Both the position numbers and the translations under genes were made by a program. Under the pieces are notes generated by a model. The model had not been told where the DNA came from and did no database searches. It was given only the letters and a program-made list of their open reading frames with translations. Below are positions 52,940-60,913 of a DNA stretch of 64,000 nt, one piece after another (the first letter of the stretch is position 1; the number at the start of each line of letters is the position of its first letter). Location: the NCBI GenBank assembly GCA_945897465.1, contig CAMDFK010000016.1, positions 1 to 64,000 of the forward strand, in the 5' to 3' direction. Source of the DNA: Limnohabitans sp. Rim8. GTDB taxonomy: Bacteria; Pseudomonadota; Gammaproteobacteria; Burkholderiales; Burkholderiaceae_C.

Positions 52940-54079
52940 GTGTCCGCCTCTGCCCCCTTGCTCACCACCCCTTTGAACGCACTGCATGTCGATCTGGGCG
53001 CCCGAATGGTGCCTTTTGCCGGTTACAGCATGCCGGTTCAATACCCCGCTGGCCTGGTCGCCGAGCACCACCACACCCGCAACGCAGCAGGCCTCTTCGA
53101 CGTCTCGCACATGGGTCAGTTGTGCCTGAGCGGGCCGGATGCCGCAGCCGCTTTTGAAAGCTTGATGCCGGTGGATGTGATGAGCCTCGGCGTGAACAAA
53201 CAGCGCTACGGTCTGCTTCTAAACGACCAAGGCGGCATCATTGACGACCTGATGTTCGTGAACCGCGATGTGGCCAACGGCGGCGATATTTTTGTGATCG
53301 TCAACGGCGCTTGCAAGCACGCTGACCTGGCGCATATCCAGCAGCGCATTGGCAGCCGCTGCACCATTGAGCCGCAATTTGACCTCGCCTTGCTGGCCTT
53401 GCAAGGCCCACAGGCCGTGACCGCTTTGCAACGCCTTTTGCCGGGTGTCGAAAAACTCGTCTTCATGACCGGCGCCGCTTTTGAGGTGGATGGCGCGGAC
53501 CTGTATGTGACGCGCAGCGGCTACACCGGCGAAGACGGTTTTGAAATTTCCCTGTCCGCCCAAGCGGCCGAGGCCTTTACCCGCCGCCTGCTGGCCCAAC
53601 CCGAAGTCAAACCCATCGGCCTGGGTGCCCGCAACTCGCTGCGCCTCGAAGCCGGACTGTGCCTGTATGGCAACGACATCGACACCACCACCACCCCGGT
53701 CGAAGCGGGCTTGAACTGGGCCATGCAAAAGGTGCGCCGCACAGGCGGTGCACGTGCGGGCGGTTTTCCGGGTGCCGACAAGGTGCTCGCGCAACTCGAT
53801 GGCACAGCCCCAGCCCAACGCTTGCGCGTGGGCCTGATCGGCCTGGAACGCGTGCCAGTGCGCGAGCATGTCGAGTTACACAACGATGCAGGCCAAAAAG
53901 TGGGCGAAGTCACCAGCGGCCTGCTCGCCCCCACGGCCGATCAGCCCGTGGCACTGGCCTATGTGCAGGCAGAATATGCGTCAGCAGGCACACGCCTGAA
54001 CGCCATGGTGCGCGGCAAAGCCGTCCCCATGCAAATCAGCGCCCTGCCCTTCGTCCCCAACCGCTATTTCCGCGGTTGA
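52940..54079 (+). CDS. gcvT: Glycine cleavage system T protein (aminomethyltransferase)
   Basis: A 379-residue tetrahydrofolate-dependent enzyme that releases ammonia from the aminomethyl-lipoyl H protein. MVPFAGYSMPVQYPAGLVAE is the typical start and GLFDVSHMGQLCLSGPDA follows. RSGYTGEDGFEISL, GLGARNSLRLEAGLCLYG and VTSGLLAPTADQPVALAYV are further signatures. GTG 52940 has GGAG 5 bases before it. It is controlled by the tandem glycine riboswitch. The H and P genes follow, separated by repeat elements. Confidence 0.97.
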   Translation: MSASAPLLTTPLNALHVDLGARMVPFAGYSMPVQYPAGLVAEHHHTRNAAGLFDVSHMGQLCLSGPDAAAAFESLMPVDVMSLGVNKQRYGLLLNDQGGIIDDLMFVNRDVANGGDIFVIVNGACKHADLAHIQQRIGSRCTIEPQFDLALLALQGPQAVTALQRLLPGVEKLVFMTGAAFEVDGADLYVTRSGYTGEDGFEISLSAQAAEAFTRRLLAQPEVKPIGLGARNSLRLEAGLCLYGNDIDTTTTPVEAGLNWAMQKVRRTGGARAGGFPGADKVLAQLDGTAPAQRLRVGLIGLERVPVREHVELHNDAGQKVGEVTSGLLAPTADQPVALAYVQAEYASAGTRLNAMVRGKAVPMQISALPFVPNRYFRG

Positions 54080-54083
54080 AATT

Positions 54084-54152
54084 AATCGGGGTCAGATCCC
54101 AATTAAATCCACTCACCCTTCCAAGCCAAACAATGGGGATCTGACCCCGATT
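54084..54152. repeat. 17-base inverted repeat pair between gcvT and gcvH
   Basis: AATCGGGGTCAGATCCC (54084-54100) is matched exactly in reverse complement at 54136-54152, with a 35-base spacer. GGGGTCAGATCCC-like sequences are common dispersed repeats in proteobacteria, sometimes near REP-associated transposases. As RNA it would form a long hairpin between gcvT and gcvH. Confidence 0.85.
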
Positions 54153-54184
54153 GAATGAACCGAAAACACACCAGGAGCCCCCAC

Positions 54185-54550
54185 ATGATCAAGTACACCG
54201 AAGACCACGAATGGTTGCAAATTGATGGCGACACCGCCGTCGTTGGCATCACGCACCACGCGCAAGACGCATTGGGCGATGTGGTGTTTGTCGACCTGCC
54301 CGAAGTCGGCAGGTCTTTTGCCGCCAAAGAAGTTGCTGGCGTGGTCGAGTCGGTCAAGGCCGCCGCCGACGTGTACATGCCCGTGGACGGCGAGATCACC
54401 GAGGTGAACGAAGAGCTGCGCGGCGACCCCTCGCTGGCCAACACCGACCCGCTGGGCAAAGGCTGGTTCTTCAAGATCAAGCTGAGCAACACGGCGCAGA
54501 CCGATGCCTTGTTGGACGAAACGGCCTACCAGCAGTTCTCTGCCCAATAA
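54185..54550 (+). CDS. gcvH: Glycine cleavage system H protein
   Basis: A 121-residue lipoyl carrier. The lipoylated Lys58 is in [20 protein letters not shown], the family signature. The start [20 protein letters not shown] and [15 protein letters not shown] complete the pattern. It shuttles the aminomethyl group between P and T proteins and electrons to the L protein. The L protein (lipoamide dehydrogenase) is not in the window. ATG 54185 is the natural start. Confidence 0.98.
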   Translation: MIKYTEDHEWLQIDGDTAVVGITHHAQDALGDVVFVDLPEVGRSFAAKEVAGVVESVKAAADVYMPVDGEITEVNEELRGDPSLANTDPLGKGWFFKIKLSNTAQTDALLDETAYQQFSAQ

Positions 54551-54572
54551 ATGACCGTTGTTTAACAGCCTA

Positions 54573-54733
54573 GATTGCCGCGCTGCGCTCGCAATGACTC
54601 AGGCAAACAACAACGGTTACCGCGCTGCGCTCGCAATGATTCTGTCAAACAACAACGGTTACCGCGCTGCGCTCGCAATGACTGTGTCATGTTCATCAAA
54701 TTGAGCGTCATCGCGAGGCACGAAGCGATCCAT
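54573..54733. repeat. Palindromic repeat element with three 42-bp tandem units before gcvP
   Basis: GATTGCCGCGCTGCGCTCGC starts the block, and an inverted half-site GTCATCGCGAGG...CGATCCAT closes it (54707-54733). CCGCGCTGCGCTCGCAATGA repeats at 54578, 54620 and 54662, exactly 42 bases apart, with units nearly identical. The half-sites match those of the elements in recC, at 38001 and at 57692. The block lies inside the gcv operon and ends 23 bases before the gcvP start. Confidence 0.9.
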
Positions 54734-54756
54734 CTTTCAACCCTGAAGGCACTGCC

Positions 54757-57666
54757 ATGCTGATGTCCACCCTCAAGCCACTGAGCGAACTCGAAAACTC
54801 ATCCGAATTCATCGCCCGCCACATTGGCATCAGCGCTGCGGACGAACAGCACATGCTCAGCGTGATCGGCGAGGACTCGCGCCGCGCCCTGATCGAGTCC
54901 ATCGTGCCGCGCAGCATCGCCCGCGCGCAGGCCATGGACTTGCCTGCACCGGTGACCGAGGCCGCCGCATTGGCCGAGCTCAAAAGCATGGCGCAGCAAA
55001 ACCAGTTGCTCAAGAGCTTCATCGGCCAGGGCTATTACGGCACGCACACGCCCGGTGTGATCCTGCGCAACATCCTCGAAAACCCCGCTTGGTACACCGC
55101 TTACACGCCCTACCAGGCCGAAATTTCACAAGGCCGAATGGAAGCGCTGGTCAACTTCCAGACCATGGTGACCGACCTCACGGCCATGGACATCGCCAAC
55201 GCCTCCATGCTCGACGAGGCCACGGCCGCCGCCGAGGCCATGACGCTGGCCATGCGCACGGTCAAAAGCAAAAGCCGGGTTTTCGTGGTCTCACGTGCTT
55301 GCCATCCGCAAACCATCGAAGTGATCCAGACACGTGCCCAACCCCTGGGCATCGAAGTGCTGGTGCCGCAGAGCGCCGACGCCTTCACCGCTGCGCTCAA
55401 TGCTGAGCACTTTGCCGCGCTGGTGCAGTACCCCTGCAGCACCGGGCTGGTGGAAGACCTCAGCGGCTATGCCGCCCAAAGCCACGCACAGTCCGCAGCC
55501 CTCATCGTGGCCGCCGACCTGCTGGCCCTCACCCTGCTCAAGCCCCCTGGCGAGATGGGTGCCGACATCGTGGTGGGAACCACGCAACGCTTGGGCATGC
55601 CCATGGGCGCAGGCGGACCGCATGCCGCCTTCATGGCCTGCCGCGATGCCTACAAACGCTCTCTGCCAGGCCGCTTGGTGGGCGTGAGTGTGGACGTGCA
55701 TGGAAAACCCGCTTACCGCCTGGCGCTGCAGACCCGCGAGCAACACATCCGCCGCGAAAAAGCCACCAGCAACATCTGCACCGCGCAGGTGCTGCCCGCC
55801 GTGGTCGCCAGCATGTACGCCGTGTACCACGGCCCCGAGGGCTTGAAACGCATCGCCCGCCGCGTGGCCACTTACACCGCGATCTTTGCACAAGGCCTGC
55901 AGACCTTGGGCTTCAAGCTGCGCAAAGAAACCGCCTTTGACACCGTGTGGATCGCCATCGGCGAGTCCTCAGCCCCGCTCATCGAACGCGCTCGGCAAGC
56001 GGGCATGAACTTGCGCAAGGCTTGCGACAAAAGCGTATCGATCTCGCTGGACGAAACCACCACACGCGAGGACATCCACACCCTGTGGCAAGTGTTCGCG
56101 GCCGAATCGGCCACTCCAGGACAGGCGCTGCCCAACTTCGATGCATTTGAAAAAGGCGTCGAGCCCCTGATCCCGACCGAGCTGCGCCGCACCAGCGATT
56201 TCCTCACGCACCCGGTGTTCAACCGCTACCACTCCGAGACCGGCATGCTGCGCTACATCCGCCAGCTGTCCGACAAAGACCTGGCGCTGGACCGCAGCAT
56301 GATCCCGCTGGGCAGCTGCACCATGAAGCTCAACGCCACCAGCGAGATGATCCCCATCACCTGGCCCGAGTTTGCAGGCGTCCACCCCTTTGCCCCAGCT
56401 GAGCAACTCAAGGGCTATGCCCAACTGGACCAGCAGCTGCGCGACTGGCTGTGCCAAGCCACCGGCTACAAAGGCATCAGCCTGCAGCCCAATGCCGGAT
56501 CGCAAGGCGAATACGCCGGTCTCTTGGTCATCCAGGCCTACCACCGCGCCCAAGGCCAAGGCCACCGCAACATCTGTTTGATTCCATCCAGTGCCCACGG
56601 CACCAACCCCGCCAGCGCACAAATGGTCGGCATGACCGTGGTGGTCACCCAATGTGACACCAACGGCAACGTGGACATGGCCGACTTGCAGGCCAAGTGC
56701 GAGCAGCACAGCGCGAATCTGGCCGCTGTGATGATCACCTACCCCAGCACGCACGGCGTGTTCGAGACGCAGGTCAAGCAGCTCTGCGAGCTGGTGCACC
56801 AACACGGCGGTCGTGTGTATGTGGACGGTGCCAACATGAACGCCCTGGTGGGCGTGGCTGCCCCCGGCGAGTTTGGCGGCGACGTGAGCCACCTGAACCT
56901 GCACAAGACCTTCTGCATCCCACACGGCGGTGGCGGGCCCGGTGTCGGCCCCGTTTGCGTGGTGGAAGACCTGGTGCCCTATTTGCCGGGCCACGCCACA
57001 GGCGGCGTGCCGGTCAACGGTGTGGGTGCCGTGAGCGCAGCGCCGCTGGGCAATGCCGCTGTGCTGCCGATCAGCTGGATGTACTGCCGCATGATGGGTG
57101 CCGAAGGCCTGAAGCACGCGACCGAGTCGGCGATTTTGGCGGCCAACTACATCAGCAAGCGCCTCAGCTCCCACTACCCCACGCTGTACGCCAGCGCCAG
57201 CGGTCATGTGGCCCACGAGTGCATCCTGGACCTGCGCCACTTCAAAGACAGCTGCGGCGTGATGGCCGAAGACGTGGCCAAGCGCTTGATGGACTACGGC
57301 TTTCACGCGCCCACGCTGAGCTTCCCTGTAGCCAACACGCTGATGGTCGAGCCCACTGAGAGCGAAACGCTCGAGGAGATTGACCGTTTCATCGACGCGA
57401 TGATCGCCATCCGCGAAGAGATTCGCCTAATGGAAAACGGCAGCTGGCCCCAAGACAACAACCCGCTGAAACACGCGCCGCACACCGCCGACAGCCTTCT
57501 GGTCAGCGAATGGACCCGCCCCTACAGCCGCGAGGTCGCCGCCGCCCAAGCCCAGCGCGTGCCTGGCAGCGTGAAGTACTGGCCTCAGGTGGGTCGGGTC
57601 GACAACGTGTATGGCGACCGCAACCTGTTTTGCAGCTGCATCCCGGTGGGCGAGTACGCGGCCTGA
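54757..57666 (+). CDS. gcvP: Glycine dehydrogenase (decarboxylating), P protein
   Basis: A 969-residue PLP enzyme of the homodimeric type, which decarboxylates glycine and passes the aminomethyl group to the H protein. The PLP Lys is Lys717 in [40 protein letters not shown] and [14 protein letters not shown] are flanking motifs, and [19 protein letters not shown] is the usual N-terminus. ATG 54757 is used; an in-frame ATG follows at 54763. Third gene of gcvT-gcvH-gcvP, placed after the 42-bp repeats. Confidence 0.98.
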   Translation: MLMSTLKPLSELENSSEFIARHIGISAADEQHMLSVIGEDSRRALIESIVPRSIARAQAMDLPAPVTEAAALAELKSMAQQNQLLKSFIGQGYYGTHTPGVILRNILENPAWYTAYTPYQAEISQGRMEALVNFQTMVTDLTAMDIANASMLDEATAAAEAMTLAMRTVKSKSRVFVVSRACHPQTIEVIQTRAQPLGIEVLVPQSADAFTAALNAEHFAALVQYPCSTGLVEDLSGYAAQSHAQSAALIVAADLLALTLLKPPGEMGADIVVGTTQRLGMPMGAGGPHAAFMACRDAYKRSLPGRLVGVSVDVHGKPAYRLALQTREQHIRREKATSNICTAQVLPAVVASMYAVYHGPEGLKRIARRVATYTAIFAQGLQTLGFKLRKETAFDTVWIAIGESSAPLIERARQAGMNLRKACDKSVSISLDETTTREDIHTLWQVFAAESATPGQALPNFDAFEKGVEPLIPTELRRTSDFLTHPVFNRYHSETGMLRYIRQLSDKDLALDRSMIPLGSCTMKLNATSEMIPITWPEFAGVHPFAPAEQLKGYAQLDQQLRDWLCQATGYKGISLQPNAGSQGEYAGLLVIQAYHRAQGQGHRNICLIPSSAHGTNPASAQMVGMTVVVTQCDTNGNVDMADLQAKCEQHSANLAAVMITYPSTHGVFETQVKQLCELVHQHGGRVYVDGANMNALVGVAAPGEFGGDVSHLNLHKTFCIPHGGGGPGVGPVCVVEDLVPYLPGHATGGVPVNGVGAVSAAPLGNAAVLPISWMYCRMMGAEGLKHATESAILAANYISKRLSSHYPTLYASASGHVAHECILDLRHFKDSCGVMAEDVAKRLMDYGFHAPTLSFPVANTLMVEPTESETLEEIDRFIDAMIAIREEIRLMENGSWPQDNNPLKHAPHTADSLLVSEWTRPYSREVAAAQAQRVPGSVKYWPQVGRVDNVYGDRNLFCSCIPVGEYAA

Positions 57667-57691
57667 TCGGGTCTAACCGCCACATCGAAGC

Positions 57692-57831
57692 ATGGATCGC
57701 TTCGTGCCTCGCGATGACAAGTGGGTGTCGCGATGACAAGTGGGTGTAGCGATGTACGGTTGGTGCTACGGTGACCGGTTGGTGCTGCAATGACGCAAAC
57801 CCCGTCATTGCGAGCGCAGCGTGGCAATCCA
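57692..57831. repeat. Palindromic repeat element with 19-bp tandem units after gcvP
   Basis: It begins ATGGATCGCTTCGTGCCTCG, with GCGATGAC at its inner edge, and ends GTCATTGCGAGCGCAGCGTG then GCAATCCA. Between them a 19-base unit GCGATGACAAGTGGGTGTC is repeated four times with drift, plus a final GCAATGAC. Half-sites match those of the recC, 38001 and 54573 elements, but the tandem unit differs. Confidence 0.88.
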
Positions 57832-57898
57832 ATCCCTCAACGACAATCCTCCAACGACTTTATCCCAACAAAGAAAAGCACCTACAGTCTAAATTCAA

Positions 57899-58092
57899 CA
57901 TCGGGAGTGACTGTCAAACGCAGACAGCGCCGAAGGAGCAACCACCCCGGAAACTCTCAGGCAAAAGGACCGATGCGAAACGGCGCTCCCAGCGCCACAC
58001 ACTCTGAAGAGCGACCCGAGTTCGTCACCCGGGACCACCGCAGGAGCAAGCCTCACACGAGGTGAATCTCTCAGGTTTCAATCAGAGGGGGT
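57899..58092 (+). promoter_or_regulatory. Second tandem glycine riboswitch, upstream of a pseudogene
   Basis: First aptamer: TCGGGAGTGACTGTC, GCGCCGAAGGAGCAACC and CTCTCAGGCAAAAGGACCG. Second aptamer: ACTCTGAAGAGCGACC, CCGCAGGAGCAAGCC and GAATCTCTCAGGTTTCAATC. The core motifs look intact. In related bacteria glycine riboswitches may precede D-amino-acid dehydrogenase or transporter genes. Here the next gene is broken. Confidence 0.88.
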
Positions 58093-58157
58093 CATGCCAC
58101 GCACATCCGGTGCGCAGCGTGTCCACCTGTTTGAGACGTTGAAACGAGAGAAGCTTC

Positions 58158-58625
58158 ATGAAAAAACACATCATCATCATTGGCGGTGGCATCACAGGCG
58201 TCACCTCCGCCTAGGCCCTGGTTCAACAAGGTTTTGAGGTCACCCTGATCGAGAAAAACCGCTACCCCGGCATGGAAAGGTCCTATGCCAACGGCGGACA
58301 GTTGTCGGCTTCCAACGCCGAAGTCTGGACCCACCCCTCGACCATCGTCAAGGGCCAGAAGTGGATGTTCAAAAGCGATGCTCCTTTGCTGATGAACCCC
58401 ACCCCCACCTGGCACAAGCTCAGCTGGATGGCCGAGTTCATGGCCGCCATGCCCAACATGCTGCCGCGCGTGGGCGCAGGCAAAAAAGCCAACGTATTCT
58501 ACAACACCGGCCACGGGCATCTCGGCTGGACGCTTTCGGTCATCACAGCGCACCAATTGGCAGGCCATGTGATGGCCGCAATGCAGGACAATGTGCGCTC
58601 CTTCATGACCCCCGCCACCGCCTGA
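58158..58625 (+). pseudogene. D-amino-acid dehydrogenase (dadA-like) remnant
   Basis: The frame starts MKKHIIIIGGGITGVTSA (FAD-binding GxGxxG) and hits TAG at 58212-58214, the codon after Ala18, where the family usually has Tyr. After the stop the frame resumes ALVQQGFEVTLIEKNRYPG, SYANGGQLSASNAEVW and WMAEFMAAMPN, then jumps to the family C-terminus, MLPRVGAGKKANVFYNTGHG. Intact DadA has about 410-430 residues, here only 155 codons remain. The middle (about 270 residues) is missing, and the join lies near the PNMLPRVG segment. The protein cannot be functional. The stop is 2 bases before a GNAT gene. Confidence 0.92.
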
Positions 58626-58627
58626 CC

Positions 58628-59131
58628 ATGCCGCTTCACATCCTGCCCGTTGATTACCAAAACCCCACGCACCGCCAAGCCTTGGTGATGCTTTTGGACG
58701 CCTACGCCCAAGACCCAATGGGCGGTAGCGAGCCATTGGCGCAGGATGTGAAAGCCCGGCTGTGTGACGACCTGGCCGCACGCCATGATGCGGCCAGCTT
58801 CATCGCTTGGTTGGACGATGCGCCGGTGGGCTTGGTCAATTGCATCGAGGGCTACTCCACCTTCAAGGCCCAGCCCCTGATGAACATCCACGACATCGCT
58901 GTGCTGCCGGGCCACCGAGGTGCAGGGGTGGGTCAGGCTTTGCTGGCCGCTGCACAGCAGCATGCGCTGGCACGTGGCTGCTGCAAGCTCACGCTGGAGG
59001 TGCTGACCGGCAACACACAGGCCTTAAAAAGTTATCTGGGCTTTGGCTTTGCGCCCTATGCGCTGGACCCGGCAGCAGGCCAGGCCAGCTTCATGCAGAA
59101 GTGGCTTTCGCCAACTGCCACTGCTCTTTGA
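58628..59131 (+). CDS. GNAT-family N-acetyltransferase
   Basis: A 167-residue acetyltransferase. The acetyl-CoA loop is VLPGHRGAGVGQALLAAAQQ (R-x2-G-x-G/A), and the C-terminal NTQALKSYLGFGFAPYALDP is typical. Substrate unknown; small amines or amino acids are possible. It starts 2 bases after the dadA remnant, so it is presumably transcribed from the glycine-riboswitch leader. The 3' end overlaps the convergent gene at 59091 by 41 bases. Confidence 0.9.
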   Translation: MPLHILPVDYQNPTHRQALVMLLDAYAQDPMGGSEPLAQDVKARLCDDLAARHDAASFIAWLDDAPVGLVNCIEGYSTFKAQPLMNIHDIAVLPGHRGAGVGQALLAAAQQHALARGCCKLTLEVLTGNTQALKSYLGFGFAPYALDPAAGQASFMQKWLSPTATAL

Positions 59132-60215
59132 GCCAGCGCTTGAATTCGGCATCGTTTTGAATCCGACGTAAATCGTCCTGCAGGCTGTCGGCGCTGTGGC
59201 GCTGGTCGGCCTGGATGCGTTGCAGGGCTTGCGACATCGACGCCTCATCGGCCTCGGCCCGCACCGTCACGCACAACTCCCGGCTGAGGCGGCTTTGCAA
59301 TTGGTCTAAATCGTCCTCCAAGGCGGCCACTTGTTCCTTCAGCAAAGAAGCCATGGCCATCAGTTGGGCGTCGGCCATGCGGGCGGCACCGCCCGGCTTG
59401 ACCTGGGTGACCTGCAGTTGCAGGCGCAGCAAGGTGCTCAGGTCGTTTTTTTCATAAGCGGCATTCACTTCGCTCATCAGCGCAGTCTTGCGCAGTCGCT
59501 CTTGTTCGTCAGGCTCGCGGTCCGGGTGCAGGGCACTGGCCAGCTGGCGAAACACCGTGCGGATCGCACTTTTGGCATCGGCCTCGCGCAGCATGGCGGG
59601 CGGCAGCTCGCCTTTGTCGGCCGCTGCACTTTTCTTTTGGGCTTGTTTTTGCGCTTTTCGGGCAGCCCGCTTGGCCGCTTTGCGTTGCTCGTCGGCCTCT
59701 TGCTGGCGTTGCCATTGGCGCATGCCCGCTTGCATCATTTCTTCAGGCGTCTGGTATTGGTCCGGCTTTTCAATGGGTTGGCCCAGCGCTTGCTCAATAC
59801 GTTCGCGCAGTCGCTGCGCCGCCTCGGCCTGCTCCTCTGCCGCTTCTTGGGCGTCCTCATCGCTCACATACACATCGGCCAGCGCCTTCACTTGCGGGTC
59901 GGCCATGGGCGCCAAATGGTCGATCAAGCCACGCACCAAGCCCCGTGCCATGCGTTGCTGCCGGTCCGTGAGGTCTGCGGTTTGCAGGCGTTCATGCACT
60001 AAGAGCAGCAGGCTTTTGCGGTGCGTTTGCGCCAGCTGCACCGACTCGCGCAGGGCCTGAATGTGCGCATAGCGGTGCCGGTCTGACCAAGCTTCGAGCC
60101 GCTGGATGAGGCCTGACAACTGCTCGATGCGGACCAGCAAATCGTTGAAGCGCTGCTGAGCGGGCGTCAGCGGCGCCTGCTCGCTGGGCTGAACGATGAG
60201 ATCGAGAAGGCTCAA
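59091..60215 (-). CDS. J-like domain, coiled-coil protein of unknown function
   Basis: A 374-residue charged, helical protein. Residues 125-200 are very rich in Glu, Gln, Lys and Ala (AAEEQAEAAQRLRERIEQAL, KAAKRAARKAQKQAQKKSAA) and should form coiled coil. A J-like stretch follows, IRTVFRQLASALHPDREPDE with an HPD motif, then LMSEVNAAYEKNDLSTLLRL. The HPD motif is the DnaK-contact site in DnaJ proteins. There is no G/F or zinc region. It may be a co-chaperone-like protein, but the function is not established. The start overlaps the higA stop by 4 bases. Confidence 0.75.
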   Translation of the reverse strand: MSLLDLIVQPSEQAPLTPAQQRFNDLLVRIEQLSGLIQRLEAWSDRHRYAHIQALRESVQLAQTHRKSLLLLVHERLQTADLTDRQQRMARGLVRGLIDHLAPMADPQVKALADVYVSDEDAQEAAEEQAEAAQRLRERIEQALGQPIEKPDQYQTPEEMMQAGMRQWQRQQEADEQRKAAKRAARKAQKQAQKKSAAADKGELPPAMLREADAKSAIRTVFRQLASALHPDREPDEQERLRKTALMSEVNAAYEKNDLSTLLRLQLQVTQVKPGGAARMADAQLMAMASLLKEQVAALEDDLDQLQSRLSRELCVTVRAEADEASMSQALQRIQADQRHSADSLQDDLRRIQNDAEFKRWLKEQWQLAKATSA

Positions 60216-60526
60216 GAGATGGCCAATGGCGAGGGCTTGTAGGGCATGACGGTTTGCATGATGGTTTTCATCAAGGACTGTTCAGCCATTTTCAGGTCGT
60301 AAGCCTGTTGCAAATTGAGCCACGACTGCGCGTCGCCCCCAAAGTAACGGGCCAATCGCAGCGCCGTGTCGAGCGTGACACTGCGCCGCTCCAAAACGAT
60401 GTCGTTCATGCGGCTGGGGGTGACATGCAGCGCCTTGGCCAAAGCGTTCACGCTCATGCCCAATGGCTGCAAATAATCTTCACGCAAAATTTCTCCGGGA
60501 TGCACCGGACGCATGCCGTTTTTCAT
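60212..60526 (-). CDS. higA: HigA-type XRE antitoxin
   Basis: A 104-residue helix-turn-helix protein. MKNGMRPVHPGEILREDYLQ is the standard HigA start, and MSVNALAKALHVTPSRMNDI then VLERRSVTLDTALRLARYFG is the DNA-binding part. The last stretch (AQSWLNLQQAYDLKMAEQ) is typical. ATG 60526 preferred over a TTG at 60532. It follows the toxin gene by 15 bases, the usual higB-higA order. Confidence 0.94.
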   Translation of the reverse strand: MKNGMRPVHPGEILREDYLQPLGMSVNALAKALHVTPSRMNDIVLERRSVTLDTALRLARYFGGDAQSWLNLQQAYDLKMAEQSLMKTIMQTVMPYKPSPLAIS

Positions 60527-60541
60527 GGTCAAACCCCTCTT

Positions 60542-60820
60542 TCAGTGGTAATCCAAAATCTCAACACCCACCGGACCGTCGGCCGTCCAGGTGAAACAAA
60601 TACGCCATTGATCATTCACCCGGATGCTGTGCTGACCAGCCCTGTCACCCGACAAGGCTTCCAAGCGGTTGCCAGGCGGTGATCGCAAAAAATCAAGGGT
60701 CGCAGCACTGTCGAGCATCTGTAGTTTCCGTTCAGCCGCTGCCCGAATATTGGTAAAACGCCTGGCTTTTCCCGTCTCAAAGAGTCGGGCCGTATCCGAG
60801 CAGTTGAACGAAACGATCAT
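60542..60820 (-). CDS. higB: HigB-type RelE-fold toxin
   Basis: A 92-residue ribosome-dependent mRNA interferase of the HigB/plasmid maintenance killer type. MIVSFNCSDTARLFETGKAR, RKLQMLDSAATLDFLRSPPG and HSIRVNDQWRICFTW (conserved Arg and Tyr/Trp region) are the family blocks. First gene of the toxin-antitoxin operon. An operator dyad lies just upstream. Confidence 0.94.
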   Translation of the reverse strand: MIVSFNCSDTARLFETGKARRFTNIRAAAERKLQMLDSAATLDFLRSPPGNRLEALSGDRAGQHSIRVNDQWRICFTWTADGPVGVEILDYH

Positions 60821-60833
60821 GCTGCCATTTTAT

Positions 60834-60848
60834 ACCGTCAAACGGTAA
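60834..60848. promoter_or_regulatory. Inverted repeat TACCGT-CAA-ACGGTA, candidate HigA operator
   Basis: Perfect 6-base arms 14 bases upstream of the higB start on the minus strand. TATAAA adjoins on that strand and could be a -10. HigA antitoxins bind such dyads at their own promoter. Confidence 0.55.
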
Positions 60849-60913
60849 AAGCACCTGACTCCCACTTGACCCCGTAGCAAGGATAATCAAACCCTATTCA
60901 GCGAAAACCCCAC

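Noticed and set aside
54573-54733. 42-bp repeats as a CRISPR array or sRNA cluster
   Set aside because: The units are almost identical end to end, with no spacers, and share half-sites with other dispersed palindromes.
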